From Cellulomonas alba (GTDB lineage Bacteria > Actinomycetota > Actinomycetes > Actinomycetales > Cellulomonadaceae), in the NCBI RefSeq assembly GCF_030362835.1, contig NZ_JAUCGQ010000003.1, positions 124,001 to 188,000 on the forward strand: DNA of 64,000 nucleotides. The letters run 5' to 3'. Position numbers and translations under genes: made by a program. Below are positions 33,905-42,034 of this stretch, one piece after another. Below the pieces are notes generated by a model. That model saw only the letters and a list, made by a program, of their open reading frames with translations, did not search any database and was not told the DNA's origin. Position 1 is the stretch's first letter. Every line of letters starts with the position of its first letter.

Positions 33905-33987
33905 GTCCGGGTGGCGGAATGGCAGACGCGCTAGCTTGAGGTGCTAGTGCCCGAAAGGGCGTGGGGGTTCAAGTCCCCCTCCGGACA
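33905..33987 (+). tRNA. tRNA-Leu (anticodon GAG)
   Basis: The 83-nt gene folds into a class II tRNA. The acceptor arm is GTCCGGG paired with TCCGGAC, with a G-U at the last pair. The anticodon stem CTAGC/GCTAG holds the loop TTGAGGT (anticodon GAG). A long variable arm GCCCGAAAGGGC follows, and the T arm has GGGGG/CCCCC around TTCAAGT. The CCA end is not encoded. The gene marks the boundary between the core region and the carbohydrate locus. Confidence 0.96.
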
Positions 33988-34008
33988 CTCGTTGAGACAG
34001 CGACGACG

Positions 34009-34044
34009 AAGGCCCTGACCAGCAGAGATGCGGGTCGGGGCCTT
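34009..34044 (+). terminator. Strong hairpin terminator after tRNA-Leu
   Basis: A 12-bp stem (AAGGCCCTGACC with GGTCGGGGCCTT, one G-U pair) and 12-nt loop is followed by a short pyrimidine run. It lies 21 bases after the tRNA and also faces the 3' end of the GH36 gene at 34139. Confidence 0.75.
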
Positions 34045-34138
34045 TCTCGTGCCCACGCACGAGCCCAGCGTCTCTGCGGAGATCCCGACGTGGCGAGCGA
34101 CCGAGCGGCCGTCGGCCCGTCAGCCGCGCCCCTCGGCG

Positions 34139-36292
34139 TCAGCGCGGATCGACCGCGTCCAGCTGCAGGATGAGTGCCTGGACGGGCTGGAGCGTGGGCA
34201 GCTGGAGGCCGACCTCGGCAAGGACCCGTCCGCCCACCTCGAACGGCTCCTTGCTCATCCACGCAGGCGTGCACCAGCTCCCCATCCGCGCCCCTCCGAT
34301 CTCGTCACGGACCCGGACGGTGTAGGTCCGGTCGGGGTCGAGCCCGGTGAGGCGCAGGCGCGGCGCGAGCGCCTCGTCCGCTCCGCGCACGCTGGTCACC
34401 GTCAAGAGCGCCCGGGACCCGTCGGGAGCGACGACGCCGCGGACGCGAAGGGCCGGGTCGACGTGGTCGGGGTGGATCACGGTGCCCGTGTGCAGCAAGG
34501 GGCGCAGCTCCTTGTACAGCGCCGCGTAGGCGGTCACCCGCTCGAGCTCGTCCTCCGTGCAGCCCATGAGGTCCCACTCCAGGCCGGCGTGCCCCTGGAG
34601 GGCGACCGCGGCACGGTACGACAGCTCGGTGGTGCGGCCCGAGACGTGCGCGGGAGACGGCCCGACGTGCGAGCCGATCAGCTCGGGAGGTAGGACGAGC
34701 TCGGTCCAGCGGTGCGACTCCTGCCGCTCCACCGGGTCGTTGTTGTCGCTGCCCCACACCCGGTCGGCGTGCGCGAGGATCCCCAGGTCGGTGCGTGCAC
34801 CACCCGAGGAGCACGACTCGATCTCCAGGCCCGGATGTGCGGCCTTGAGGACGTCCATGAGCCGGTAGGCGGCGATCGTCTGCTGGTGGGTACCCGGACG
34901 GCCGTCGTGCACCGGCTCGAGCAGGTCTCGGTTGTGGTCCCACTTGACGTAGTCGACCCCGAGGCGGCCGATGACCTCCGACATCTGCGAGCGCACGTGC
35001 TCGAACGCATCGGGGTTCGCCAGGTCCAGCACGTACTCGTGACGATGCGACAGCCCCTCCGGGTCCGGCACCGACGCAGGGTTGTGCAGCAACCAGTCGG
35101 GATGGGCTTCGGCCACCTCCGAGCCGAGGCACACCATCTCGGGCTCGAACCACAGCCCGAGCTGCATGCCCAGGCCGTGGACGAGGTCGGCGAGCGGCTC
35201 CATCCCGTCGGGGTACTGCACCGGGTCGACGACCCAGTCCCCCAGCGAGGACGTGTCGTCGCGGCGGCCGAGGAACCAGCCGTCGTCGACGACGAACCGC
35301 TCCACGCCCACCTGCGCCGCTCGACGTGCCAGCGCCTCGAGCCGCGTCGGGTCGTGGTCGAAATACACCGCCTCCCACACGTTGAGCACGAGCGGCCGCG
35401 TCGAGCGCGGGTGCTGCTCACGCGCGCGGACCCAGGCGTGGAAGCGCGCGGAGACACCGTCGAGGCCGGCGTCCGACCACGCGAAGTACGCGGTGGGCGT
35501 CCGGTACGTCTCGCCGGCGGCGAGGTGGAGCTCGTGCGGGCGCAGCAGCTCACCGGCGCCGAGGAGCGTCACGTGCTCGGAGACCCGGTCGCACCGGTGG
35601 CGCATGTCGGCGCTCCAGCCCAGGTGGACCGCCCACACCTGGCCCGTCGTGCTGAGCGGCTCGCCCTCGGTCGCGAACGTGACCCACGGCTGGTCGTGCC
35701 CGGCCCGGCCCCGGCGCGTCTCGCGCGACCATGCTCCCGAGGGCATCGCCATGGTCGTGGGCGCCTTCTCCTGGCTCCATCGTCCGCCGAAGGACGTCAG
35801 GCGGTCGGCGGTCTTCGGCACCGGGAGCGTCGCCTCGACGTGCACGACCTCGACCAGCCCGCCGCCGGTGTTCGTCACCTCGTGAGCCACCTCGACGAGA
35901 CCGCCCGCTCCCACGGCGAGCCGCGACCGCAGCACGAGTCCGTCCGACGTCGCGGTGATCCGGACGCAGGCATCGTCCTGTGAGTGGTCGACGTCGGACA
36001 CCCGCCATCGCGGGAACACCGGACGACCGTCGCGGGCGAGCAGGAGGCCAGGTCGCCCGGACCACCCGTCACCCTCCTGCGGCAGCAGCGACAACCGCCA
36101 CGCGGTGTCGAGGGTGCCCGGCGCGGTCTGCCGGGACGTGGCGCACTCCAGCGCGTCGAGCGCCTCGGCCCCGAGCGCACCCAGGTCGGCACCCCAGTGC
36201 AGCACCGCGGGCAGTCCCGTGACGGGAACCGAGAGGACGACGGAGCAGCCGTCCCGGGACAGGACGAGGTGCCGAACGCCGGGCGGCGTCAC
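34139..36292 (-). CDS. Alpha-galactosidase, GH36
   Basis: The 717-aa enzyme removes terminal alpha-D-galactose. It has an N-terminal beta-sandwich, a (beta/alpha)8 barrel from about residue 300 and a C-terminal beta domain. The catalytic nucleophile is D452 (YVKWDHNRD) and the acid/base is D516 (VWGSDNNDP). GLWFEPEMV and the DDGWF motif shape the sugar site. There is no signal peptide, so it acts in the cytoplasm on imported oligosaccharides. It lies ten bases after the GH39 gene and is last in the minus-strand run. D-galactose occurs on some arabinoxylan side chains, which fits the neighbours. Confidence 0.93.
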   Translation of the reverse strand: MTPPGVRHLVLSRDGCSVVLSVPVTGLPAVLHWGADLGALGAEALDALECATSRQTAPGTLDTAWRLSLLPQEGDGWSGRPGLLLARDGRPVFPRWRVSDVDHSQDDACVRITATSDGLVLRSRLAVGAGGLVEVAHEVTNTGGGLVEVVHVEATLPVPKTADRLTSFGGRWSQEKAPTTMAMPSGAWSRETRRGRAGHDQPWVTFATEGEPLSTTGQVWAVHLGWSADMRHRCDRVSEHVTLLGAGELLRPHELHLAAGETYRTPTAYFAWSDAGLDGVSARFHAWVRAREQHPRSTRPLVLNVWEAVYFDHDPTRLEALARRAAQVGVERFVVDDGWFLGRRDDTSSLGDWVVDPVQYPDGMEPLADLVHGLGMQLGLWFEPEMVCLGSEVAEAHPDWLLHNPASVPDPEGLSHRHEYVLDLANPDAFEHVRSQMSEVIGRLGVDYVKWDHNRDLLEPVHDGRPGTHQQTIAAYRLMDVLKAAHPGLEIESCSSGGARTDLGILAHADRVWGSDNNDPVERQESHRWTELVLPPELIGSHVGPSPAHVSGRTTELSYRAAVALQGHAGLEWDLMGCTEDELERVTAYAALYKELRPLLHTGTVIHPDHVDPALRVRGVVAPDGSRALLTVTSVRGADEALAPRLRLTGLDPDRTYTVRVRDEIGGARMGSWCTPAWMSKEPFEVGGRVLAEVGLQLPTLQPVQALILQLDAVDPR

Positions 36293-36302
36293 GCGTGCAC
36301 CG

Positions 36303-37970
36303 TCACCGCGTCGGCACCGCGACCGCCGTCGGGGCGACCGGGGAGACGGAGGCGACGGCCCAGGCCGGCAGGTCGATGTCGATCTCGAGGACGCCCGACT
36401 CCGGGACCGTGACCGTCCACCGGCGCAGGTCGTCCGCGACGGCCCTGAGCTCGGCGGTCTGGGTGCGAGTGAGGTTGAGCGGCTCCCCCATCTGGTGCCA
36501 CGCCTCCGCGGCGTTGCCGTGCTCCCAGTCGAGCAGCTCCACGCCGAAGACGGTCCCCGGCTCGATGCCCGCGACGGTGTGGCGTACCCGTCGGGCCGTC
36601 CCGACCTCCTGGTACGCGCGCGCTGCGGCGTAGGAGTCGTGCTGCTCGACGCCGCGGGTGCCCATCTCGGCGGGGTAGTTGAGGAAGAGCGCGGACACGC
36701 GGCCGTCGTCGGACGAGCGGGTGATGATGCCCTGCGCGTCCTGGTGCACGACGCGGTCGCCCAGGCGGTTCAGCATCGCGACGGCGTGGAACGTGGGCTT
36801 GTGGATGCCCTGCTCGTTGACGAACCCGAAGCCGCCGTGGAACGGGCCGAGCCCGGCGCCGCCCTCCTCGAAGATGTCCGTGAACGTCCAGTAGGAGATC
36901 GAGTCCGCCAGCGCGGCGCCCTTCAGGAACGCGCGCGTGATGTACGTGGCGGCGAAGAGGGTGTCGTGCGTGCGGTCCCGGCTCGACGGCGAGCTCGACC
37001 ACTCGGTGATGTGCAGCTCGGCATCGGGGTACGGGCTCGCCGCGATGAGCTCCTGCATGAGGCGCAGGTCCTGCTCGGTGGCGTCCACGTGGCGGTGGAT
37101 GGCCGTGAACCCGTTGCCGGTGCCATCGGCCGCGTAGTCCGTGGGGTAGAGGTGGGTCGAGAGGAAGTCGACCGGGAGGTTCCGCTCGGCGCAGTAGGCG
37201 ATGAGCTCGCGGACCCAGACCGGCTGCCAGTCGAGCGCGTCAGGGTCGGGTGCCTGGCCGGTGGCGAACTCGGCCGCGCGGTCGTAGTCCTCGCCGGCGT
37301 AGCGGGCGTCGGGCACGAACACGGAGGTCGACGGGCCGCCCACCTTCAGCTGCGGGTCGATCGCCTTCAGCGCCCGCGCGGTGGCCTCGTACAGCTCGAA
37401 GTACTCGGTGCGCGTGCCGGTCCAGAAGTGCGGCACCAGGTTCGGCTCGTTCCACACCTCGAACGGCCACTGCCGCACCTCCTCGAGCCCGTAGCGCTCG
37501 ATCCAGTGCTCGACGGTGGCCGTCACGAGGCGGACCCACTCCCCCATGTCCGAGGGCGGGCTGCAGTGCGCCTTCCACCAGAACAGGGTCTCGGTCTGCG
37601 TGGCCAGCTCGCGGGGCATGAACCCCAGCTCGACGAACGGGCGCGCGCCGGCGTCGAGGATCATGTCGAACACCATGTCCACGTAGCTGAAGGTGATCAG
37701 CGGCTCGGGCAGCTCTCCCGGCGGCGCGAACCCCCCGCCGTAGGTGGCGCGGTACACGAACATGTCGTCGTGGAACAGGCCGTGGAACCGCACGTAGCGG
37801 ACGCCCAGCACGTCCACCGCCTCGCGGAAGTGCGCCTGCCAGTCGGCGCGCAGCGCCTCGTTGGCCCGGCCGGCACCGACGCACTGGTTCCACACGTGGT
37901 TCAGCGGCGCGTCCGACGGCGGCGCGCCGTCCACGCGAAGCTCGTCGAGCGCGTGCGCTTCCTGCGGCAT
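36303..37970 (-). CDS. Beta-xylosidase-like enzyme, GH39
   Basis: The 555-aa protein is a GH39 (clan A) retaining glycosidase, most often a beta-D-xylosidase. The acid/base Glu is E175 (FEVWNEPNLVPHFW) and the nucleophile is E323 (LHITEWSSSPSSRD). RYVRFHGLFHDDM is a family-conserved early segment. A beta-sandwich follows the barrel. There is no signal peptide. ATG 37970 has an excellent AAGGAG ribosome site, which excludes the longer frame upstream. The gene lies 88 bases after the esterase gene and just before GH36. Alpha-L-iduronidase activity, also in GH39, is less likely in this context. Confidence 0.9.
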   Translation of the reverse strand: MPQEAHALDELRVDGAPPSDAPLNHVWNQCVGAGRANEALRADWQAHFREAVDVLGVRYVRFHGLFHDDMFVYRATYGGGFAPPGELPEPLITFSYVDMVFDMILDAGARPFVELGFMPRELATQTETLFWWKAHCSPPSDMGEWVRLVTATVEHWIERYGLEEVRQWPFEVWNEPNLVPHFWTGTRTEYFELYEATARALKAIDPQLKVGGPSTSVFVPDARYAGEDYDRAAEFATGQAPDPDALDWQPVWVRELIAYCAERNLPVDFLSTHLYPTDYAADGTGNGFTAIHRHVDATEQDLRLMQELIAASPYPDAELHITEWSSSPSSRDRTHDTLFAATYITRAFLKGAALADSISYWTFTDIFEEGGAGLGPFHGGFGFVNEQGIHKPTFHAVAMLNRLGDRVVHQDAQGIITRSSDDGRVSALFLNYPAEMGTRGVEQHDSYAAARAYQEVGTARRVRHTVAGIEPGTVFGVELLDWEHGNAAEAWHQMGEPLNLTRTQTAELRAVADDLRRWTVTVPESGVLEIDIDLPAWAVASVSPVAPTAVAVPTR

Positions 37971-38058
37971 GGAGATCTCCTTCGGTCCACGCGGTGCCGC
38001 CTCCGGTCCGTCCCGGCCGGGCACCTCAGGTTGTCCGTGTGTCGTCGGTCGGGGAGGT

Positions 38059-39081
38059 TCAGGGGTTCGACGGCGGCCGATCCGCAGGGGCGGGTGCGCC
38101 CAGCCGCCGGGCGAGATCGTCCAGGGTGTCCCGCGCGGGTCCGAACCCCACCGAGTCGAGGTGCCCGTGCGGCACACCCGCCCGCGTCACCTCGACGACG
38201 TCGACGCGTGCCGCGCGGAGCCGCGTGCTGAAGAGCTCGCCGCTCGCCCGGAACGCGTCGAACTCACCGTTCTCGACGTAGGTCGGGGGGAAGCCCTCGA
38301 GACGGGCCGCGAGGCCGGGGAACGCCTGGTCGTCGGACTGCTCCGGCTCGCGGCCGAGCACGGTGCGGTTCGTGGCCTCGATCATCCACGCCGGGAACTG
38401 GAGCGCGCGCGGAGCGGCCTCCACCGCCTCGGCGAGCTCGGGCCCGAGCGCCGGCACCCAGGGGTGCAGCATCGGGTACACCAGCAAGGTCTGCCAGGGC
38501 GCCCGGCCGTCCTCGACGGCTCGCAGGGTCACGGCCGCCGCGAGGAAGGCGCCCGCGCTCGCGCCACCGATCGCGACCCGAGCCGCGTCGACCCCGAAGC
38601 GTGCCGGGTCCGCGCGCACGGCGTCGAGCACGGCGGTGCAGTCGTCCTGCGGGACGGGGAACCGGACCGGCTCGCCGCGCTCGTCGACGCGGTCGCCGAC
38701 GGTGCCGCCGAGCTCGGGCATCACCGGGCACAGGCGGTAGTCGACCGACACGACGACGGCGTCCGCGCGGCCGGCGATGCCGCGGGCGGCCTCGTGCGCC
38801 TCCGCCATGTCGAGATCGCCCCACGAGAACGCTCCGCCGTGCATCCAGACCAGGCACGGTCGGCCGCCGTCGGGCGGCGCGCCCACCGGCGTGTAGACGC
38901 GCACGGGCACCGGGCCGTGCGGGCCGGGGACCGTCTGGTCGACCACGTTCAGGTCCCAGTCCTCGGGCGGCCCGAACGGTGCCTTCCACTGCGCGACGGC
39001 CGCCTCGGGGATCTGCCCGAACTCCGCGTAGTCCTCGACGAGGTGCCGGCGCGCCTCGAGCTCCGGCGCCAGTCGTCTCAT
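38059..39081 (-). CDS. HSL-type alpha/beta hydrolase (esterase)
   Basis: The 340-aa protein belongs to the hormone-sensitive-lipase group. It has HGGAFSWGD (oxyanion HGG), the nucleophile elbow GGASAGAFLA, Asp in ENGEFDAFR, and His in VPHGHLDSVG. There is no signal peptide. Situated between the GH51 and GH39 genes, it plausibly removes acetyl or feruloyl groups from imported xylan fragments; that is inference. A GGACGAGGAG ribosome site precedes ATG 39081. Confidence 0.87.
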   Translation of the reverse strand: MRRLAPELEARRHLVEDYAEFGQIPEAAVAQWKAPFGPPEDWDLNVVDQTVPGPHGPVPVRVYTPVGAPPDGGRPCLVWMHGGAFSWGDLDMAEAHEAARGIAGRADAVVVSVDYRLCPVMPELGGTVGDRVDERGEPVRFPVPQDDCTAVLDAVRADPARFGVDAARVAIGGASAGAFLAAAVTLRAVEDGRAPWQTLLVYPMLHPWVPALGPELAEAVEAAPRALQFPAWMIEATNRTVLGREPEQSDDQAFPGLAARLEGFPPTYVENGEFDAFRASGELFSTRLRAARVDVVEVTRAGVPHGHLDSVGFGPARDTLDDLARRLGAPAPADRPPSNP

Positions 39082-39148
39082 CTCCTCGTCCTTTCGATGT
39101 CGCCGCCACGGAACCGGTCGGCGGGTGAGGCCTGGTCGCCGCGTCCCA

Positions 39149-40675
39149 TCAACGCAGGTCGAGACCGACGGTCACGTAGGAGTGGGCGGGGAGGTCGACC
39201 TCGAGGCCGCGCGAGTGGGGCCGCATGCCGTCGTGCGCCCTCGGCGCGACGGCGTCGCGCCGCTCCGGGGTGTTGTGCGCGTCGAGGGCCGGCGCGGTCA
39301 GCACCCGCGCCTCGTGCCCGACGACGTCGCGGCCGCGCAGGTCGAGCACGACCGTGCGGTCGGTGTCGGTGTCGAGGTTCGACAACGAGACCAGCGCGGC
39401 GTCGCCCTTGACCGACGCGGACGCCGAGACGAGCGGCAGCTCGGACCCGTCAACGGTCCGGGTGTCCACGCCACGCAGGTGCACGTCGAGCGCGGCGGCG
39501 TCGTGGTGCCCGGCGTTCATCGCGAACACGTGGTACGTCGGGGTGAGCACCAGCGCGCCCGTGTCGGGGTCCGTCAGGATCATCGCCTGCAGCACGTTGA
39601 CCGTCTGCGCGATGTTCGCCATCACGACCCGCTCGGCATGCCGGTGGAACGCATCGAAGTGCACGGACGCGACCAGCGCGTCGCGCAGCGTGTTCTGCTG
39701 GTACAGGAACCCCGGGTTCGTGCCCTTCTCCACGTTCCACCAGGTGCCCCACTCGTCCACGACGAGGCCGACCTTGCGGTGCGGGTCGTACCTGTCCATC
39801 ACCGTCGAGTGGCGGGTGAGCAGCTCCTCCATGCGGTGAGCCCTGGCCATCGTCGTGTACCACTCGTCCGTGCCGAAGCCGGTGGCATCGCCCTTGTCGC
39901 CCCACGAGCCCGACATCGTGTAGTAGTGCAGCGACACGGCTTGGAACGGCCGGGCCGGCTCGGCCGGGTCGGCGGCCAGGTCGTCGAACGAACGCATCAG
40001 CGTCTCGGTCCAGTGCAGGTCCGCCTCGTTCGCGCCGGCCGCGATCCGGTAGAGAGCGTTGCCGCCGTGCTCGCGCGAGTACGTGGCGTACTGCCGGGCC
40101 AACGACGCGAACTGCTCCGCGCGCAGGTTCCCGCCGCACCCCCACGCCTCGTTCCCCAACCCCCAGAACGGCACCCGCCACGGCTCGTCGCGCCCGTTCG
40201 CCCGGCGCAGCGCCGCCATCGGCGAGTCGTCCGCCCGGGTCAGGTACTCGACCCAGTCCGACATCTCCGCCACGCTGCCTGACCCGACATTGCCCGACAC
40301 GTACGGGTCGGCGCCGAGCAGGTCGCACAGGTCCATGAACTCGTGGGTGCCGAACGCGTTGTCCTCGACCACGTCGCCCCAGTGCGAGTTGACCATCCGG
40401 GGCCGCTGGTGGCGCGGGCCGATCCCGTCACGCCAGTGGTAGTCGTCGGCGAAGCAGCCGCCCGGCCAGCGCAGGTTCGGGATCGCGATCGCCCGCAGCG
40501 CGTCGACCACGTCGGAGCGGATGCCGCGCACGTTCGGGACCGGCGAGTCCTCCCCCACCCAGAACCCGCCGTAGATGCATCGACCCAGGTGCTCGGCGAA
40601 GTGCCCGTACACGTGCCGGCTGATCGTGGCGCCGGGCAGGTCGAGGTCGATGATCGCCGTCGTGTTCGTCGTCAC
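39149..40675 (-). CDS. Alpha-L-arabinofuranosidase, GH51
   Basis: The 508-aa enzyme releases arabinofuranose from arabinoxylan or arabinan oligosaccharides. The N-terminus [22 protein letters not shown] and [14 protein letters not shown] are typical GH51. The acid/base is E176 ([11 protein letters not shown]) and the nucleophile is E308 ([10 protein letters not shown]). A C-terminal beta domain ends the protein. It is cytoplasmic, with no signal. It heads the GH51-esterase-GH39-GH36 run; the 171-base gap upstream contains a hairpin, but I found no clear promoter there. Confidence 0.95.
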   Translation of the reverse strand: MTTNTTAIIDLDLPGATISRHVYGHFAEHLGRCIYGGFWVGEDSPVPNVRGIRSDVVDALRAIAIPNLRWPGGCFADDYHWRDGIGPRHQRPRMVNSHWGDVVEDNAFGTHEFMDLCDLLGADPYVSGNVGSGSVAEMSDWVEYLTRADDSPMAALRRANGRDEPWRVPFWGLGNEAWGCGGNLRAEQFASLARQYATYSREHGGNALYRIAAGANEADLHWTETLMRSFDDLAADPAEPARPFQAVSLHYYTMSGSWGDKGDATGFGTDEWYTTMARAHRMEELLTRHSTVMDRYDPHRKVGLVVDEWGTWWNVEKGTNPGFLYQQNTLRDALVASVHFDAFHRHAERVVMANIAQTVNVLQAMILTDPDTGALVLTPTYHVFAMNAGHHDAAALDVHLRGVDTRTVDGSELPLVSASASVKGDAALVSLSNLDTDTDRTVVLDLRGRDVVGHEARVLTAPALDAHNTPERRDAVAPRAHDGMRPHSRGLEVDLPAHSYVTVGLDLR

Positions 40676-40759
40676 TGCTTTCCCATCGGTGTCGTGTTCC
40701 GTCGTTGCAGGGCTTCAGCGAGGAGCTCGACGAAGGAGTGCGGGGACGGCGCGGCTGCG

Positions 40760-40777
40760 CCGCCTGCGCGCAGGCGG
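40760..40777 (-). terminator. 18-bp perfect palindrome after lacI
   Basis: CCGCCTGCG is immediately followed by its reverse complement, 69 bases beyond the lacI-type stop and 84 bases before the GH51 start. It may end the lacI transcript or act as an attenuator before GH51. Dyad symmetry without a loop would also suit a protein site. Confidence 0.4.
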
Positions 40778-40846
40778 GCTCACAGCGGGTCTCCTTCGAC
40801 CGGACTGCTCGAGGGGCGCGCGGCCGTCCGCGCAGCGGTGCAGCGC

Positions 40847-41851
40847 CTACGCACCGCCGCGGGTGGAGCCACGCACCACGAGCCGGACCGGTGCGACGAC
40901 GTGCTCGGCCGGGGCCGGCCGGCCCTCCATCTGCCGCTGAAGGAGGCCCACCGCGGTCTCGGCGACGCCCTGGTGGTTCGCGTCCACGGAGGTGAGGCCC
41001 GGCGGGACGAATCGCGCGACATCGAGGTTGTCGAACCCGGCGAGCTGGACGTCGACCGGCACGCGCAGCCCGCGCTCCGCCAGGGCTGCGACGGCGCCGA
41101 GCGCGACGATGTCGGTGGCGGCGAAGACGCCGTCGAACGGCAGACCGGACGCGATGACGTCGAGCATGGCATCGCGTCCGTCCGCCGAGGTGAAGTTGGC
41201 GACGGGCACCACGTAGCGCGGGTCGACGTCGATGCCGGCGTCACGAAGCGCGCGCTCCCACCCGATGCGGCGGTCCGACGGCATCATGTGTGTCGTGTCC
41301 AACGTGCAGCCCAGCGCGAGGATGCGCCGCGAGCCGTGCTCGATCATGTGCGCCGTGGCGAGGCGGGCGCCCTCCTCGTTCGCCAGGCGCACGTGGTTGA
41401 AGCGGTCGGGCACGTCACGCTCGCCGAGCAGCACGATCGGCTTGGAGCTGCTGACCCGTTCGAGGTCGTCGCTGTCGAGGCCGGCCACGGACAGCAGGAC
41501 GCCGTCGTAGAACTGGAGACGTGCGACGCTCAGCGCCGCCATCTCGTGCTCCGGGCTCGCGCTCGTCCGCTCGAGGACGAGATGGCGGCCCCCGGCCTCG
41601 ATCAGCGGGGCGATCTTGTCGGCCAGCTCGCCGAAGTAGTCGTGGAAGCTGGGCACGACGAAGGCGACGGTGTCGGTCCGCCCCGCACGCAGGTGGCGAG
41701 CGGTCAGGTTCACCTCGTACCCGAGAGCCTCGACAGCGGCCATGACGCGAGCACGCGTCTGGTCAGCGACCGGAAGGCGCTCGCTGAGGACGTTCGACAC
41801 GGTCATCACCGAGACGCCCGCCTCACGCGCGACGTCCGCCATCCGAACCAT
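40847..41851 (-). CDS. LacI-family transcriptional regulator
   Basis: The 334-aa regulator has an N-terminal helix-turn-helix (MVRMADVAREAGVSVMTVSNVLSE) and hinge helix (YEVNLTARHLRAG), then a two-lobed sugar-binding domain to the end. It probably represses the surrounding carbohydrate genes until a sugar fragment binds. ATG 41851 is chosen because AGGAGG ends six bases upstream; ATG 41857 would have no spacer. A palindrome overlaps its own promoter, implying autoregulation, and a related site overlaps the promoter of the solute-binding protein gene. Confidence 0.93.
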   Translation of the reverse strand: MVRMADVAREAGVSVMTVSNVLSERLPVADQTRARVMAAVEALGYEVNLTARHLRAGRTDTVAFVVPSFHDYFGELADKIAPLIEAGGRHLVLERTSASPEHEMAALSVARLQFYDGVLLSVAGLDSDDLERVSSSKPIVLLGERDVPDRFNHVRLANEEGARLATAHMIEHGSRRILALGCTLDTTHMMPSDRRIGWERALRDAGIDVDPRYVVPVANFTSADGRDAMLDVIASGLPFDGVFAATDIVALGAVAALAERGLRVPVDVQLAGFDNLDVARFVPPGLTSVDANHQGVAETAVGLLQRQMEGRPAPAEHVVAPVRLVVRGSTRGGA

Positions 41852-41937
41852 GCGCATCCTCCTCCCCACCGCATCGTGCCAGCCCAGCGATCTGGAACGA
41901 GGCCCCGCGCCGCCCGGCAACGCCGCCGGGTGGCGTC

Positions 41938-41955
41938 ACATTATCGATAAAATGC
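41938..41955. promoter_or_regulatory. LacI-type operator 1
   Basis: The site ACATTATCGATAAAATGC has a perfect TTATCGATAA core (41941-41950) centred on CG, as usual for LacI-family operators. It shares 14 of 18 bases with operator 2 near 44.4 kb. Confidence 0.65.
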
Positions 41956-41965
41956 TCGTTGGCAA
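41938..41965 (-). promoter_or_regulatory. Promoter of the lacI-type gene (TTGCCA-N16-TAATGT)
   Basis: On the minus strand TTGCCA (41960-41965) and TAATGT (41938-41943) are 16 bases apart. The operator palindrome covers the spacer and -10. Confidence 0.5.
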
Positions 41966-42034
41966 ACAGGCTCGAGCGAGCCGTGCCGGGCATGCCCCGG
42001 GCTGTCCGCCGCGTGGGTCGCCTGACCGTCGAGG

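Noticed and set aside
34009..34044. Long stem after tRNA-Leu considered as a small RNA
   Set aside because: Position, stem and trailing pyrimidines fit a plain terminator better.
36303..37970. GH39 gene as alpha-L-iduronidase
   Set aside because: Possible by family, but the arabinoxylan-type neighbours favour beta-xylosidase.
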